This document shows positions 27,648 through 37,340 of a stretch of DNA of 56,650 nt, piece after piece. Within the stretch, counting starts at the first letter, position 1. The number at the start of each line of letters is the position of its first letter. Source of the stretch: Flavobacteriia bacterium. GTDB lineage: Bacteria; Bacteroidota; Bacteroidia; Flavobacteriales_D; Crocinitomicaceae. The translations under genes were made by a program, and so were the position numbers. Under the pieces are notes generated by a model. The model was given only the letters and a program-made list of their open reading frames with translations. It had not been told where the DNA came from and did not search any database. The stretch lies in assembly GCA_016178305.1 (NCBI GenBank), contig JACOTM010000112.1, positions 1 to 56,650 of the forward strand, given 5' to 3'.

Positions 27648-28124
27648 ATGAATATCGAGCGAAAAAAGTATTTATCCATAAATGAAAAAGAAGCTGTTTT
27701 TCATTTATGGAATAATGAATATCCTGTTCAAATTCAATTAGATGCTATAGAAAATTTAGAAATGTATTTAAATTCTTTAAACGAATTAATCCATTATCTA
27801 GTAAAAGATGAAAATTCCAATCTCCTTGGTTGGGCAATTGAATTTATGCGTGAGAATCAAAAATGGTTCGCTATCATTATTTCAAGAAATGCTCAAAACA
27901 CAGGAATCGGATCAAAATTATTGCATGAATTAAAGTCAAAAAATACAACATTAACTGGATGGGTAGTTAAAACAGATAAATATGTAAAAAAAGACTACAC
28001 CCAATATAATTCTCCTATCCCCTTTTATCTCAAAAATGATTTTTCAATTCTTTTAAAAGATCAAATGATTACTCCAATTATGACAACTGTTAAAATTTTT
28101 TGGTCAAATCATAAAAAATCCTAA
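27648..28124 (+). CDS. GNAT-family N-acetyltransferase
   Basis: The 158-residue product has the acetyl-CoA motif R-N-A-Q-N-T-G-I-G-S-K-L-L-H-E-L in its second half, preceded by the beta strand W-F-A-I-I-I. The substrate is unknown. It is distinct in sequence from the GNAT protein encoded at 25215. The 362-bp gap upstream carries a hairpin and no clear TAnnTTTG box. Confidence 0.82.
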   Translation: MNIERKKYLSINEKEAVFHLWNNEYPVQIQLDAIENLEMYLNSLNELIHYLVKDENSNLLGWAIEFMRENQKWFAIIISRNAQNTGIGSKLLHELKSKNTTLTGWVVKTDKYVKKDYTQYNSPIPFYLKNDFSILLKDQMITPIMTTVKIFWSNHKKS

Positions 28125-28152
28125 TAAAAGTTCTATTAATTCAAAATAATGA

Positions 28153-28160
28153 TATTTTTG
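28153..28160 (+). promoter_or_regulatory. Candidate -7 box of the DUF5916 gene
   Basis: TATTTTTG ends 5 nt before the start codon at 28166, again close enough for a leaderless transcript. Confidence 0.4.
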
Positions 28161-28165
28161 TTTTA

Positions 28166-30637
28166 ATGAAGTTTGTCAATCTCTTTTTATTCACTATATT
28201 ATTTTCAAATTGTTTCACACAACAATCTGAAAAAGATACGCTTATAATTAAAAAACAATTAATTATAACGAATTCTTTATCTATACCTAAAATTGACGGT
28301 GATTTCAATGATGAAGCTTGGAAAGGAGTAACTACAATTAGCGATTTTACACAAGCTTTTCCAAAATTTAACACTCCCGCCTCTCAAAAAACAGAAGTCA
28401 GAATTATTTATGATAATTCAGCTATTTACATTGCAGCAAAATTATATGACACTCACCCAGATAGTATCGCAAGACAACTGGGGTCTCGTGATGACAATTT
28501 AAATGCTGATAAATTTAGAATTGTTTTCGATACCTACAATAAACAACAAGATGCTTTTGATTTTACAGTTACGGCTTCTGGCGTTCAGTTAGATAGTCGT
28601 TTTTCAGATGGTAGCTTCAATGCTGTTTGGGAAAGTAAAGTTAAAATAACCGAAGAAGGTTGGAATGTTGAAATGAGAATCCCTTATTCTGCCATTCGTT
28701 TTCCTGTTACTGACAATCACATTTGGGGAATTCAAATCACTCGATCCATTAATCGAAATGGTGAATTTATTCAATGGGCATTAACTCCTCGGGCGGTCAA
28801 TAATCCTATCAAATATTGGGGTGACTTAACTGGAATTCATCATATTAAAGCTCCTATTCGTTTGTCTTTAACTCCCTTTGTTACAAGTTATATTTCACAT
28901 TACCCTACAAATTTAGCCGGAGAAAGTAATTATACTCAAAAAGTAGTTGGTGGAATGGATTTAAAATATGGCTTAAATGAATCTTACACTTTAGACATGA
29001 GTTTACTACCCGATTTCACACAAGTTCAAAGTGATAATTTGGTTAAAAATTTAGGCGCATTGGAACAACAATATGAAGAAAGAAGACCCTTTTTTCAGGA
29101 AAATAATGATTTATTCAACAAAGGTGGGTTATTTTATTCTCGAAGAATTGGAGGAAGACCTTCCAATTATTATAATATTTACGATAGCATCAAAGAAGGA
29201 GAGAAAATAATAATCAACCCTTCCAATTCTAAAATGCTAAATATCTCTAAAATTTCGGGACGATCTGAAAAAGGTCTTGGAATCGGTGTATTAAATGCCG
29301 TTGTAGATAATACGTATGCAACTTTACAAGACTCAACAGGAAATACACGTAAAATACTTACAGAACCACTATCAAATTACAATATTATAACTTTAGATAA
29401 ACAATTGAAAAACAGTTCAAATATTTATTTAATCAACACCAATGTCTATCGAACAAAAGGATACACAATAGCCAATGTTACAGGTGTTGGAGGTGTATTA
29501 AACAATAAAAAAAACACGTATTCTCTTTCTTCAAACGCTTCATTTACAAATGTTTTAAGCAAACCAACTGTTGATTCGAATTATATTAACAAATCAGGTT
29601 TTAACTGGAGTATTGGTGGAGGTAAAAGCAGTGGAAAATTTACTTTTTACACAGGCACACAAATGGTAAATGCGACTTACGACAATAACAATATTGGAAT
29701 TACAAGACAACGGAATTATATACTTAGTGAACTAAATTTAAATTACAATCAGTATGAGCCTCGTAAAAATTATCAAAATGCGGGAACCAATTTAAATTTT
29801 TTTCATGAAATGAATTTTACCACGCATACCTTAAATCAAGTTGGAGCTTCTACGAATAGTTATATAACTTTTAAAAATTATTCCAACGTTAATTTCACAT
29901 TTCATACCTCTCCGTTGGGCGAAGTTGATTATTATGAACCACGAACAGCTGGAAGGTATTTTAAACGGACTAAAAACTTCTTTACTAATTTTGATTTCAA
30001 TTCAGATTATCGAAAAAAAATAATATTTTCTGGGTATATTTGGGCTGGATCAACAGGTTTAATTTCAAAGTCTATTGGCTACAATCCTTTTTTTGGAATT
30101 GGCTCTGGCTCACAATTTAGAATTTCAGATAAATTAACTCTTAAATTAAATTTTCAATATTCTCAAGACAACAAAGATCGAGGTTTCGTAGCTAATGATA
30201 CAAATGGTGATATTATTTTCGGAGTTCGGTACTTAACAAATGTTTCCTATGATGTAACTTTACGTTATATGTTTAAAAACAACCTGTCTTTAAGCTTATT
30301 TACGAGACATTATTGGGTGAGAGGTCGATATGTTAGCTACCATAACTTATCGATGGATGGGTTACTTTTAGATGACACAAAATACAATGAAAATCATAGT
30401 TTTAATTACAATACAATTAATTTGAACTTAGCATTTGATTGGCAGTTTGCCCCAGGAAGTTTTGTAAGTTTAGCCTGGAAAAACAACATCAATTCTGATG
30501 GTAGCGAGTTAATCAATAATTATCGGAAAAACTTAAGTGAAACCTTGAGCGCAAGTCAACTCAATACGATTTCATTAAAGGTAATTTATTACTTCGATTT
30601 TCTTTATCTTCGAAAGTTCAAACAGAAAAAGATTTAG
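28166..30637 (+). CDS. DUF5916 protein with CBM9-like N-terminal domain and outer-membrane barrel
   Basis: The 823-residue exported protein has a signal peptide of about 19 residues, then a carbohydrate-binding family 9-like domain (about 40-225) containing K-I-D-G-D-F-N-D-E-A-W, I-Y-I-A-A-K-L-Y-D and W-N-V-E-M-R-I-P-Y-S-A-I-R-F. The rest matches DUF5916: a long region of beta strands with many Asn/Tyr/Phe residues, ending in a strand of outer-membrane type. Function is unknown; surface binding or transport of a ligand is often assumed. It is convergent with the FGE-domain gene, 19 nt apart, with no obvious terminator. Confidence 0.88.
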   Translation: MKFVNLFLFTILFSNCFTQQSEKDTLIIKKQLIITNSLSIPKIDGDFNDEAWKGVTTISDFTQAFPKFNTPASQKTEVRIIYDNSAIYIAAKLYDTHPDSIARQLGSRDDNLNADKFRIVFDTYNKQQDAFDFTVTASGVQLDSRFSDGSFNAVWESKVKITEEGWNVEMRIPYSAIRFPVTDNHIWGIQITRSINRNGEFIQWALTPRAVNNPIKYWGDLTGIHHIKAPIRLSLTPFVTSYISHYPTNLAGESNYTQKVVGGMDLKYGLNESYTLDMSLLPDFTQVQSDNLVKNLGALEQQYEERRPFFQENNDLFNKGGLFYSRRIGGRPSNYYNIYDSIKEGEKIIINPSNSKMLNISKISGRSEKGLGIGVLNAVVDNTYATLQDSTGNTRKILTEPLSNYNIITLDKQLKNSSNIYLINTNVYRTKGYTIANVTGVGGVLNNKKNTYSLSSNASFTNVLSKPTVDSNYINKSGFNWSIGGGKSSGKFTFYTGTQMVNATYDNNNIGITRQRNYILSELNLNYNQYEPRKNYQNAGTNLNFFHEMNFTTHTLNQVGASTNSYITFKNYSNVNFTFHTSPLGEVDYYEPRTAGRYFKRTKNFFTNFDFNSDYRKKIIFSGYIWAGSTGLISKSIGYNPFFGIGSGSQFRISDKLTLKLNFQYSQDNKDRGFVANDTNGDIIFGVRYLTNVSYDVTLRYMFKNNLSLSLFTRHYWVRGRYVSYHNLSMDGLLLDDTKYNENHSFNYNTINLNLAFDWQFAPGSFVSLAWKNNINSDGSELINNYRKNLSETLSASQLNTISLKVIYYFDFLYLRKFKQKKI

Positions 30638-30656
30638 GTGGTTATTGTCGAAATTT

Positions 30657-32066
30657 CTATTTTATTAAAGTATAAGTTATTACAACCCTAAATCCAATAT
30701 TCGGACGTCCTTCAATGATTCCTTCGTTTTTATCTTTTGCATAAATTTTCAAATCCTCTTCAGAATCCATCCAACTTCCGCCTGCAGTACCTGGATTCAC
30801 ACGATTTCCATTACTATTATATATCATTTCTGAAACATTTCCACTTAAACAATACAAACCTAAATTCGAAGGATTATAATTATTAACCTTTGTGGTGTAT
30901 TCCGAAATTCCTTGTACCGCTCCAGCAGTTGTAACTTGATTCTTATCAATATTTTTACAAGCTATGCTATCCAAACTTCCAGTATATCCTTTTAATAGAA
31001 AATTAGCTAAAAAACAATTGGATGGGTTTACTATTTTATCAGTATTCCATGGATATAAATATTTTGATCCTAGATTAGAAGCCGCGTAAATCCATTCTGT
31101 TTTCGAAGGAATTCGTACATCGTTATATTTCTTTTCATTTTTCGTACCAACATATTTTATCATCTCTGCTGTCAACCATTTCGTGTACATTTCAGCTCCT
31201 TCTCTAGAAATATTCACAACGGGATAATTATTAAAAGCTTCATGAGAAAAATACATATCTTTCATTTTGTTATCCTCTCCCCATTTCAATTTTAGCCATT
31301 GAGATTGATCAGGTTTTGCTTTTAAAAATTCGTCCTTCCTTCCTTGAATTAACAGATCAAATAAAAAAGTACGATATTCTAAATTAGAAACTTCTGTTTT
31401 CCCCATATAAAACCCTTGAACAGAAGTCTGTTTCCCATTATAATCAAAGGTACCGCTCGGTACATAAGTATAAACATCATTGTTAAATTTTGATAAGTTC
31501 TTAAGCATACTTTTCTTTTGCTTTTGATTGGCTTTGATTTCATCTTCTGTTAATTTGGGAAAAACATATCCATCCTCCTCATTTTTTATTAATTGAGGTT
31601 TAAGCGGTGGGGTAATTTTTGGCGTGTAATTTTCGTTCGGATAATTGACATCTATAAGATTTCTAAGGGTCATTGATTCATCTTCATGTGAATCATATAC
31701 CGTATTTTCACAAGGCGTAATGAACATTTGTTCACTCTGTTTTTCAACCATTTGAGTTGGTGCCTTTTGTTGTTTGAAAACAGTTTTTTCTTTCGGTAAA
31801 ACAGTTTTATTTTTATTATTTAATTCTTTATTAGATAAATGTAAATTACTAATAATCAAAAATGAAATTGCTATTGTACTTAATGTTGATATAATCATAA
31901 TTCCTTTTTTAGTAGTAAAAAAATGAACTCTTTTAGTGTTATCAAGCGAATTAATTTTTCCACTTAATGCATTCAAAAATTGTCCTTTTGTCTCGTTAAA
32001 AGAAGCCACAGGTTTTTGTTCTCTGGCGATTTTGAATAAATGATCAATATTATTTGGTTTATCCAT
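30657..32066 (-). CDS. Membrane-anchored FGE/SUMF1-domain protein paired with a sigma factor
   Basis: The 469 residues start with a cytoplasmic stretch of about 54, a single membrane helix at about 55-74, a low-complexity linker, and a C-terminal SUMF1/formylglycine-generating-enzyme-like domain (about 200-469): S-G-T-F near its start, G-K-T-E-V-S-N-L-E-Y-R-T-F-L, S-G-N-V-S-E-M and G-G-S-W-M-D with G-F-R-V-V at the end. The usual N-V-W-E-W-C catalytic region reads N-V-S-E-M-I-Y, so catalysis is doubtful. The start overlaps the sigma factor gene by 8 nt. The topology suggests an anti-sigma factor with a periplasmic sensing domain, which is inference; a gliding-motility GldJ/GldK-like role is the alternative. 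Confidence 0.75.
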   Translation of the reverse strand: MDKPNNIDHLFKIAREQKPVASFNETKGQFLNALSGKINSLDNTKRVHFFTTKKGIMIISTLSTIAISFLIISNLHLSNKELNNKNKTVLPKEKTVFKQQKAPTQMVEKQSEQMFITPCENTVYDSHEDESMTLRNLIDVNYPNENYTPKITPPLKPQLIKNEEDGYVFPKLTEDEIKANQKQKKSMLKNLSKFNNDVYTYVPSGTFDYNGKQTSVQGFYMGKTEVSNLEYRTFLFDLLIQGRKDEFLKAKPDQSQWLKLKWGEDNKMKDMYFSHEAFNNYPVVNISREGAEMYTKWLTAEMIKYVGTKNEKKYNDVRIPSKTEWIYAASNLGSKYLYPWNTDKIVNPSNCFLANFLLKGYTGSLDSIACKNIDKNQVTTAGAVQGISEYTTKVNNYNPSNLGLYCLSGNVSEMIYNSNGNRVNPGTAGGSWMDSEEDLKIYAKDKNEGIIEGRPNIGFRVVITYTLIK

Positions 32067-32586
32067 GTTGCACTTCCCCTGTTTTTAATTCGGACTCAAA
32101 AGTTAATATCTCTGTTAATTTTTCTCTTCCCCGTTTTAATCGTTGCTTGACAGCTGATTCTGAAGCATTTTGAATTTCTGCAATTTCTTTAATACTGAAT
32201 CCGGATATTTCAAAAAGAATCAAACTTTCCCTTTGATCATCTCCTAATTTTGCTAAAGATTCATACAAAAAGTAAATTTCAACTTCTAAATCTGTTTGCG
32301 CATGATTATCCTGTTTTTTGAGAATACTTCCATCAATTTCTAATCTTACTTCTGACTTCTTTCTGTTTTGATTTGCTAAAATTCGAACACTGATTGAAAA
32401 CAAAAATGATAAAAATGCCTGAGAAGATTTTAACGTCTCAAATTTCTCATAAGCAACAAGTAAGGTTTCGTTCATCAAATCTCGAAACTCCATATCCCCA
32501 TAAACTCTTGCTCTGCAGAAGCGTTCGAACCTATCATGAATCGGCTCGTAAAGTTTTAGAAATTCTTCCTGTTTAGAATTTATCAT
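32059..32586 (-). CDS. RNA polymerase sigma factor, ECF type
   Basis: The 175-residue protein has a region 2-like helix (F-R-D-L-M-N-E-T-L-L-V-A-Y-E-K-F, about residues 32-47) and a region 4 helix-turn-helix (F-S-I-K-E-I-A-E-I-Q-N-A-S-E-S-A-V-K-Q-R-L-K-R, about 130-152, written here with residues separated). It should recruit core polymerase to promoters I cannot identify. The ATG at 32586 is preferred to a TTG at 32631, which would add a His-rich extension. The stop overlaps the FGE-domain gene by 8 nt. It follows mutS2 by 67 nt. Confidence 0.88.
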   Translation of the reverse strand: MINSKQEEFLKLYEPIHDRFERFCRARVYGDMEFRDLMNETLLVAYEKFETLKSSQAFLSFLFSISVRILANQNRKKSEVRLEIDGSILKKQDNHAQTDLEVEIYFLYESLAKLGDDQRESLILFEISGFSIKEIAEIQNASESAVKQRLKRGREKLTEILTFESELKTGEVQHG

Positions 32587-32653
32587 TCGAATTAATCTGT
32601 GTTTTAAGTGTAGGTGTAAGAAGTCAGACAAAAGTTACATTCAATACTAATTT

Positions 32654-34786
32654 TTATTTTACCCACATCAATTTTTCACGCTCAACTTTCATTCTCATAA
32701 AACCAAAAACAACCGTTATTAATTGTCCGTTAATTTCTTCAACAGTTCCGCTTTGCTTTGTCGCTATTAATTTAACAGTAGAACCAATCGTAATTTTTTC
32801 ACGTTGGTATTCATCTTTTTCAAGAATAACTTTTTTCTTTTTAGTATTTTTTTTAGGAATATTTGCTTCCGATTTTAATTTTTCAATTCGAAGGTGTTCT
32901 TCAATTTTTGATTTTTCTACAGCAATATATTTCGTGATTTCATCCAATAAAGGTTTGTTAACTTCTTTTTTTCTCGATTTAGAAACATAACGTTGAATAA
33001 AAGAAACCATTTTTTTACCACTCGAAATGAATTTATTATTGATTTCATTTACTTCTTGCAGAGATTTTAACTTTTCTTCCAGTTTACTTTTTTTCTCTAA
33101 ATATTCATTTTTAGCTTTTTGAGCTGTTTCTTGTGCTTCTATATGCTCTTTATTCAAGTGTTCAAGATATGTTTTTTCTCTTTGAAGTTCATTTAATAAT
33201 TTATCCATTCGAACTTTACGATCATCCATTCTACTTTTAGCGTCTTCGATAATTTCCATCGGAATACCATTGATTTGGGCTACTTCAAATGTAAATGAGC
33301 TCCCAGGTTGTCCCAAAGAGAATTTATACAAAGGCTCCAAAGTATCAGTATCAAACAACATACAACCATTGATTGCATTTCGAAGTTGATCTGCTTTTAG
33401 TTTAATATTTGCATAATGTGTCGTAATAACACCGTAACATTTTTTATTATATAAATTTTCAAAAAAAACTTCCGCCAAAGCTCCTCCTAATTCTGGATCA
33501 GAGCCTGTTCCGAATTCATCCAATAACAATAGCGTTTTACGATTTGCTACTTGTAAAAAATAATTCATTCTTTTTAAACGGTAAGAATAGGTGCTTAATT
33601 CGTTTTCAATAGACTGATTATCACCTATATCCGTTAAAACTTGTTGAAAAAAACACATTTTACTATTTGAGTCAACTGGAACTAATAAACCTGCTTGCAA
33701 CATAATTTGTAACAATCCTATCGTTTTTAAAGTAATACTTTTTCCTCCTGCGTTTGGTCCTGAAATAACCAACATACGGGAAAATTTATCCATGTATAAA
33801 TATTGTGAAAAAGTTTTTTTACCGTGTAATTGATTATTTTTCCATAATATAGGATGAACTGCATTTATCAATTCTAAGGTTGTTTCACTTTGAATTGCAG
33901 GTAAACTACACTTTAAGTCTAAAGCTAATTTTGTTTTGGCATTAATAAAATCAAATTCAGTTAATATTTTTTGGTATTCATTGATCAATGGCAACAAGTG
34001 AGCAATATCTCGGGTCAATATTTGAAGAATTCTATAAATTTCTTTTCGCTCATCATCTAATAATAGCTCATATTCGTTATTTAATTCAACATTGCAAATA
34101 GGTTCAATAAACGTTAAACTTCCCGTTTTTGATGAGCCAACTACTGTTCCTGAAACTTTTCTTTTATGTGTTGACATTACTGTTAGCACACGTCTTTCAT
34201 TCACAAACGCTTCACGAGTGTCCCCTAATAAATTGTCTTTCGTTAATCTTCTTAATTCTTTGTCAAAATTTTTATTTATTTGATTTCGAACCGTTTTAAT
34301 TTCTTGCCTAATTTGAAATAAGATTGGTGAAGCATCATCTTTAATCGCTCCCTTTCGATCAAAAACTTTATCTATTGCATCAATAATTTCGGTTGAATAA
34401 TATGCTTCTTTTAATATTTCAGCCAATAAAGGATATTCTTTCTCTCGTTTATCAAAAAAATATATAATTGTATTGACTAAAATAGATGCCCTTGAAATTC
34501 TATAAAATCCCTCCTGTGACAATACGGCATTTCGAATTGGAAGTAATTTAATTTCAGTTAATAATTCATCAAAATCAAGGGATGGGAAATTTTCACCTTC
34601 ACTCCGAAGCATAAAAAATTCATTGACACGATTCAATTCTTTGGTAATTTCATCAAAGCGATTAGAAGGCGTTAATACTGCTAATCTTGAAGCTGAAGTC
34701 TGACCTACGGCGTATCCTGTTAACCACTCTCTAATAGTAGAAAATTCAAGATCTTTTAATGTTTGTTCATCAAATGAAGTATTCAT
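32654..34786 (-). CDS. MutS2-like ATPase lacking the Smr domain
   Basis: The 710-residue protein has the MutS2 layout: an N-terminal helical core, the ATPase with Walker A G-P-N-A-G-G-K-S and L-L-L-D-E-F-G-T-G-S-D-P-E, then a long coiled coil (about 530-610) rich in Lys/Glu. The chain ends with a KOW-like strand segment (I-G-S-T-V-K-L, F-G-F-M-R-M-K-V). MutS2 usually carries a C-terminal Smr nuclease domain of about 80 residues, which is absent here; the next 67 bases lead into the sigma gene. It may act on stalled ribosomes or recombination intermediates, but the missing nuclease limits the analogy. Confidence 0.88.
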   Translation of the reverse strand: MNTSFDEQTLKDLEFSTIREWLTGYAVGQTSASRLAVLTPSNRFDEITKELNRVNEFFMLRSEGENFPSLDFDELLTEIKLLPIRNAVLSQEGFYRISRASILVNTIIYFFDKREKEYPLLAEILKEAYYSTEIIDAIDKVFDRKGAIKDDASPILFQIRQEIKTVRNQINKNFDKELRRLTKDNLLGDTREAFVNERRVLTVMSTHKRKVSGTVVGSSKTGSLTFIEPICNVELNNEYELLLDDERKEIYRILQILTRDIAHLLPLINEYQKILTEFDFINAKTKLALDLKCSLPAIQSETTLELINAVHPILWKNNQLHGKKTFSQYLYMDKFSRMLVISGPNAGGKSITLKTIGLLQIMLQAGLLVPVDSNSKMCFFQQVLTDIGDNQSIENELSTYSYRLKRMNYFLQVANRKTLLLLDEFGTGSDPELGGALAEVFFENLYNKKCYGVITTHYANIKLKADQLRNAINGCMLFDTDTLEPLYKFSLGQPGSSFTFEVAQINGIPMEIIEDAKSRMDDRKVRMDKLLNELQREKTYLEHLNKEHIEAQETAQKAKNEYLEKKSKLEEKLKSLQEVNEINNKFISSGKKMVSFIQRYVSKSRKKEVNKPLLDEITKYIAVEKSKIEEHLRIEKLKSEANIPKKNTKKKKVILEKDEYQREKITIGSTVKLIATKQSGTVEEINGQLITVVFGFMRMKVEREKLMWVK

Positions 34787-34838
34787 AAGGTAAAAATAAG
34801 GGAAAGAAATAAATCCCCATAAATTATCCTTAAAAAAT

Positions 34839-37034
34839 CTATTTTTTTATTATTGTAACAGTTCCATTTACATCCGAAATTTCAGAAGAATTAAACTTAA
34901 CTATAAAATAATATGATCCAACAGGAAGTACTTCATTGTTAAAAGTACCATTCCATTTATTTTTTTCATAAGTCCCTTTTTCAGATTTAAAAATTAAATT
35001 TCCCCAACGATTATATATTTCAACCTCATTTTGAGGAAAATTTATATCTATATTTTTTAACTCCCAAACATCATTTGTCAAATCATTGTCTGGTGTAAAT
35101 GCCGTTGGTATTTCAAATAAGCAATTATTTACATTGTAATTGACTTGGGTCATTTCACTTTGGCAATTTCCCAATGTTTCTATCACAAAAAAAGAATATG
35201 AACCTGCTTGATTTTCAGAAATTAATGTATCTCCAATTGCTACTATAGTTGTTAATGAATAATCTATATACCAATTAATAATTCCTCCTTGATTTGGAGT
35301 CGTTGTTAAAATTATTTTTTCTGATGAACAAATCGTTGGAGAATAATTAATATTTGGAGCGGATGGTGTAATTGGAATTGTTAATATTTCTGTGGTTTCA
35401 AATGGACACATCCCCGATGTTGCATATATGATTGCATAACTACTTCCTGAAATAGCATTTTGAACTTTACCTGTAATTGTGTCTAATATTGTACCATCTG
35501 AAGGTAATGATTGAAATGAAAAAACACCTCCAACTATGCCTGTAACCGTTGCTGTTCCCCCACTACAATTCGGAGTCAATAAAAAATTGGCATCATCTCT
35601 TGGTGAAACTGTAACTGATTGAACAGATGAATTTGGACATTGACCATTTGTAGTGTAAGCAATTGAATAAGTTGAATCGTTTGAGGCATTTGTTAATATT
35701 CCATCTGAAGTATTTAATTGGGCTCCATCATTCGGTAATGTTTGAAAAGAAAACGTTCCTCCAGACAATCCTGTGATAATTGCCGTTCCTCCGTTGCAAT
35801 TAGCCATAATTGAAAAATTTGGATTGTCTTTAGGATTAATCGTTATTGAAATTGAATCAATTTGACTGCATCCCGTTCCACTAACAGTTGTCGTTACAAC
35901 ATAAATTGAATTTATCGGTCCATTGGTGTTATTAGATAATATAATCGATGGATTTGAAATAGTATCGGAATCTAAACCAATATTTGGAGTCCATGAATAT
36001 TGAAAACCAGATGTGTTTGACATCCCAATTTGTCCAGATACCAGAGAACACAAAGATGTATCATTTCCTGCGTTTGATACTGGTTGTGGATAAATTTGAA
36101 AAGAGACCGTTGAAGAAGTTGTATCATTACAATAATCAACAGCGCTAAATTTCAAAGTTATAATACCAATTTCATTAATTCCAGGGGTATAAAAAGTAGA
36201 TAAATCATTTGGTGAAGAAAATATACCTGTTCCTCCAGACCAATTTACATTGATATAATTTCCAGCTAAAACATTCCCTGTTAAAAAATAGGAATTTGTA
36301 TTACAATCAATACTACCTACTGGATTAATCGAAGTTGAAATAGGAACAAATGGAGCTTGACATCCGTTATTAAAATAAGTTGCTGTTCCATTAAATTCAT
36401 AAGCTACAGCCCCCCCATCTCCTGCGCCAGGAAGTCCTGAACTATTTAACAATAAAGACCTGTCGTATTGAACAGTGTCCGCATACCCCGTAATAGTATT
36501 GGTTAAAACTAAAGTACGAGTAGAAGATACAGCGTTGTAATTCACAAAATGTCCAGCCGTATTGCCAGCACATTGGAAAACAACATATAACGTATCGGTT
36601 AGATTGGCAAAATAAGAAGGAATAGCTGTAAAATCTGTACTGGTAATAATTAATGCTTTAGAATTTGCTGGAATAATTCCGCCTATTGGCTCTATCAATT
36701 TACCACAATGGATAATATCAGTGTTCAATAAAGCAATATTATTTGTTGAAGTTGCCGTTGTGCAAAAACCTAAAAAACTAATTCCATTCGGCCAAAAACC
36801 ATTTTGAATTACTCCAGAAGCACCTGCCCCATCAATTCGAATATTAATAATATTTAAAGGATTAGGACCATTTCTAAAAACAATCATTTCATTTTTCCCC
36901 TCATTTCCACCATCGCAACCATCAACTAATATACTTTCAATTTCATATTCAGTTGATGGAGATTGACTAAATAGATTTACTGAAATACAAGAAATTAATG
37001 CTATTAACCTCACAAACGATAAAACGTTTTTCAT
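34839..37034 (-). CDS. Secreted multidomain protein with T9SS type B C-terminal sorting domain
   Basis: The 731-residue protein has a signal peptide (1-24), a lamin-tail-like domain (about 28-225, with E-Y-E-I-E-S-I-L-V-D-G-C and S-K-A-L-I-I), Ig-like/PKD-like segments, two near-identical tandem modules (about 402-478 and 480-555, each with N-C-x-G-G-T and F-S-F-Q-x-L-P-x-D-G), and a C-terminal gliding-motility-type sorting domain (about 640-731) with F-T-P-D-N-D-L-T-N-D and Y-N-R-W-G-N-L-I-F-K. It should be exported by the type IX system and anchored at the surface. The role, perhaps adhesion, is inferred. It is cysteine-rich for this genome. Confidence 0.88.
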   Translation of the reverse strand: MKNVLSFVRLIALISCISVNLFSQSPSTEYEIESILVDGCDGGNEGKNEMIVFRNGPNPLNIINIRIDGAGASGVIQNGFWPNGISFLGFCTTATSTNNIALLNTDIIHCGKLIEPIGGIIPANSKALIITSTDFTAIPSYFANLTDTLYVVFQCAGNTAGHFVNYNAVSSTRTLVLTNTITGYADTVQYDRSLLLNSSGLPGAGDGGAVAYEFNGTATYFNNGCQAPFVPISTSINPVGSIDCNTNSYFLTGNVLAGNYINVNWSGGTGIFSSPNDLSTFYTPGINEIGIITLKFSAVDYCNDTTSSTVSFQIYPQPVSNAGNDTSLCSLVSGQIGMSNTSGFQYSWTPNIGLDSDTISNPSIILSNNTNGPINSIYVVTTTVSGTGCSQIDSISITINPKDNPNFSIMANCNGGTAIITGLSGGTFSFQTLPNDGAQLNTSDGILTNASNDSTYSIAYTTNGQCPNSSVQSVTVSPRDDANFLLTPNCSGGTATVTGIVGGVFSFQSLPSDGTILDTITGKVQNAISGSSYAIIYATSGMCPFETTEILTIPITPSAPNINYSPTICSSEKIILTTTPNQGGIINWYIDYSLTTIVAIGDTLISENQAGSYSFFVIETLGNCQSEMTQVNYNVNNCLFEIPTAFTPDNDLTNDVWELKNIDINFPQNEVEIYNRWGNLIFKSEKGTYEKNKWNGTFNNEVLPVGSYYFIVKFNSSEISDVNGTVTIIKK

Positions 37035-37340
37035 AGTAATAATAAATAAATTAGTTTTATTTTATTTTTATGAAACGGTTTCGAAAAAATCAGGTAAATT
37101 TCTCTATAGGGTTATCATTCCATAAGTAATTTAATTTTAATTCATTAAATCCAAATTACTGTACAAATATAGATTAAGAATTTTGAATAAATATTAAATT
37201 TTTGTTGCTTTTTTGTTTAATATTTAACTTAACGCATTTAGTTCAGGATAAATAATAAGAAGTTATTAATAAATTAAGTTCGATTCAGAAACGCCATTTT
37301 TATATTCCAAATCTTCATTAAAAAATGGATCAAAAAATAT
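37035..37340. other. Intergenic region without a gene
   Basis: No coding potential. It holds a TATATTTG box on the minus strand (37164-37171, about 130 nt upstream of the secreted-protein gene) and an 8-bp inverted repeat of CCATTTTT and AAAAATGG (37294-37301 with 37321-37328) just past the end of the ATPase gene. Confidence 0.5.

Noticed and set aside
32587-32653. Frameshifted Smr domain after MutS2
   Set aside because: Only 67 bases separate it from the sigma start, too few for a Smr domain in any frame.
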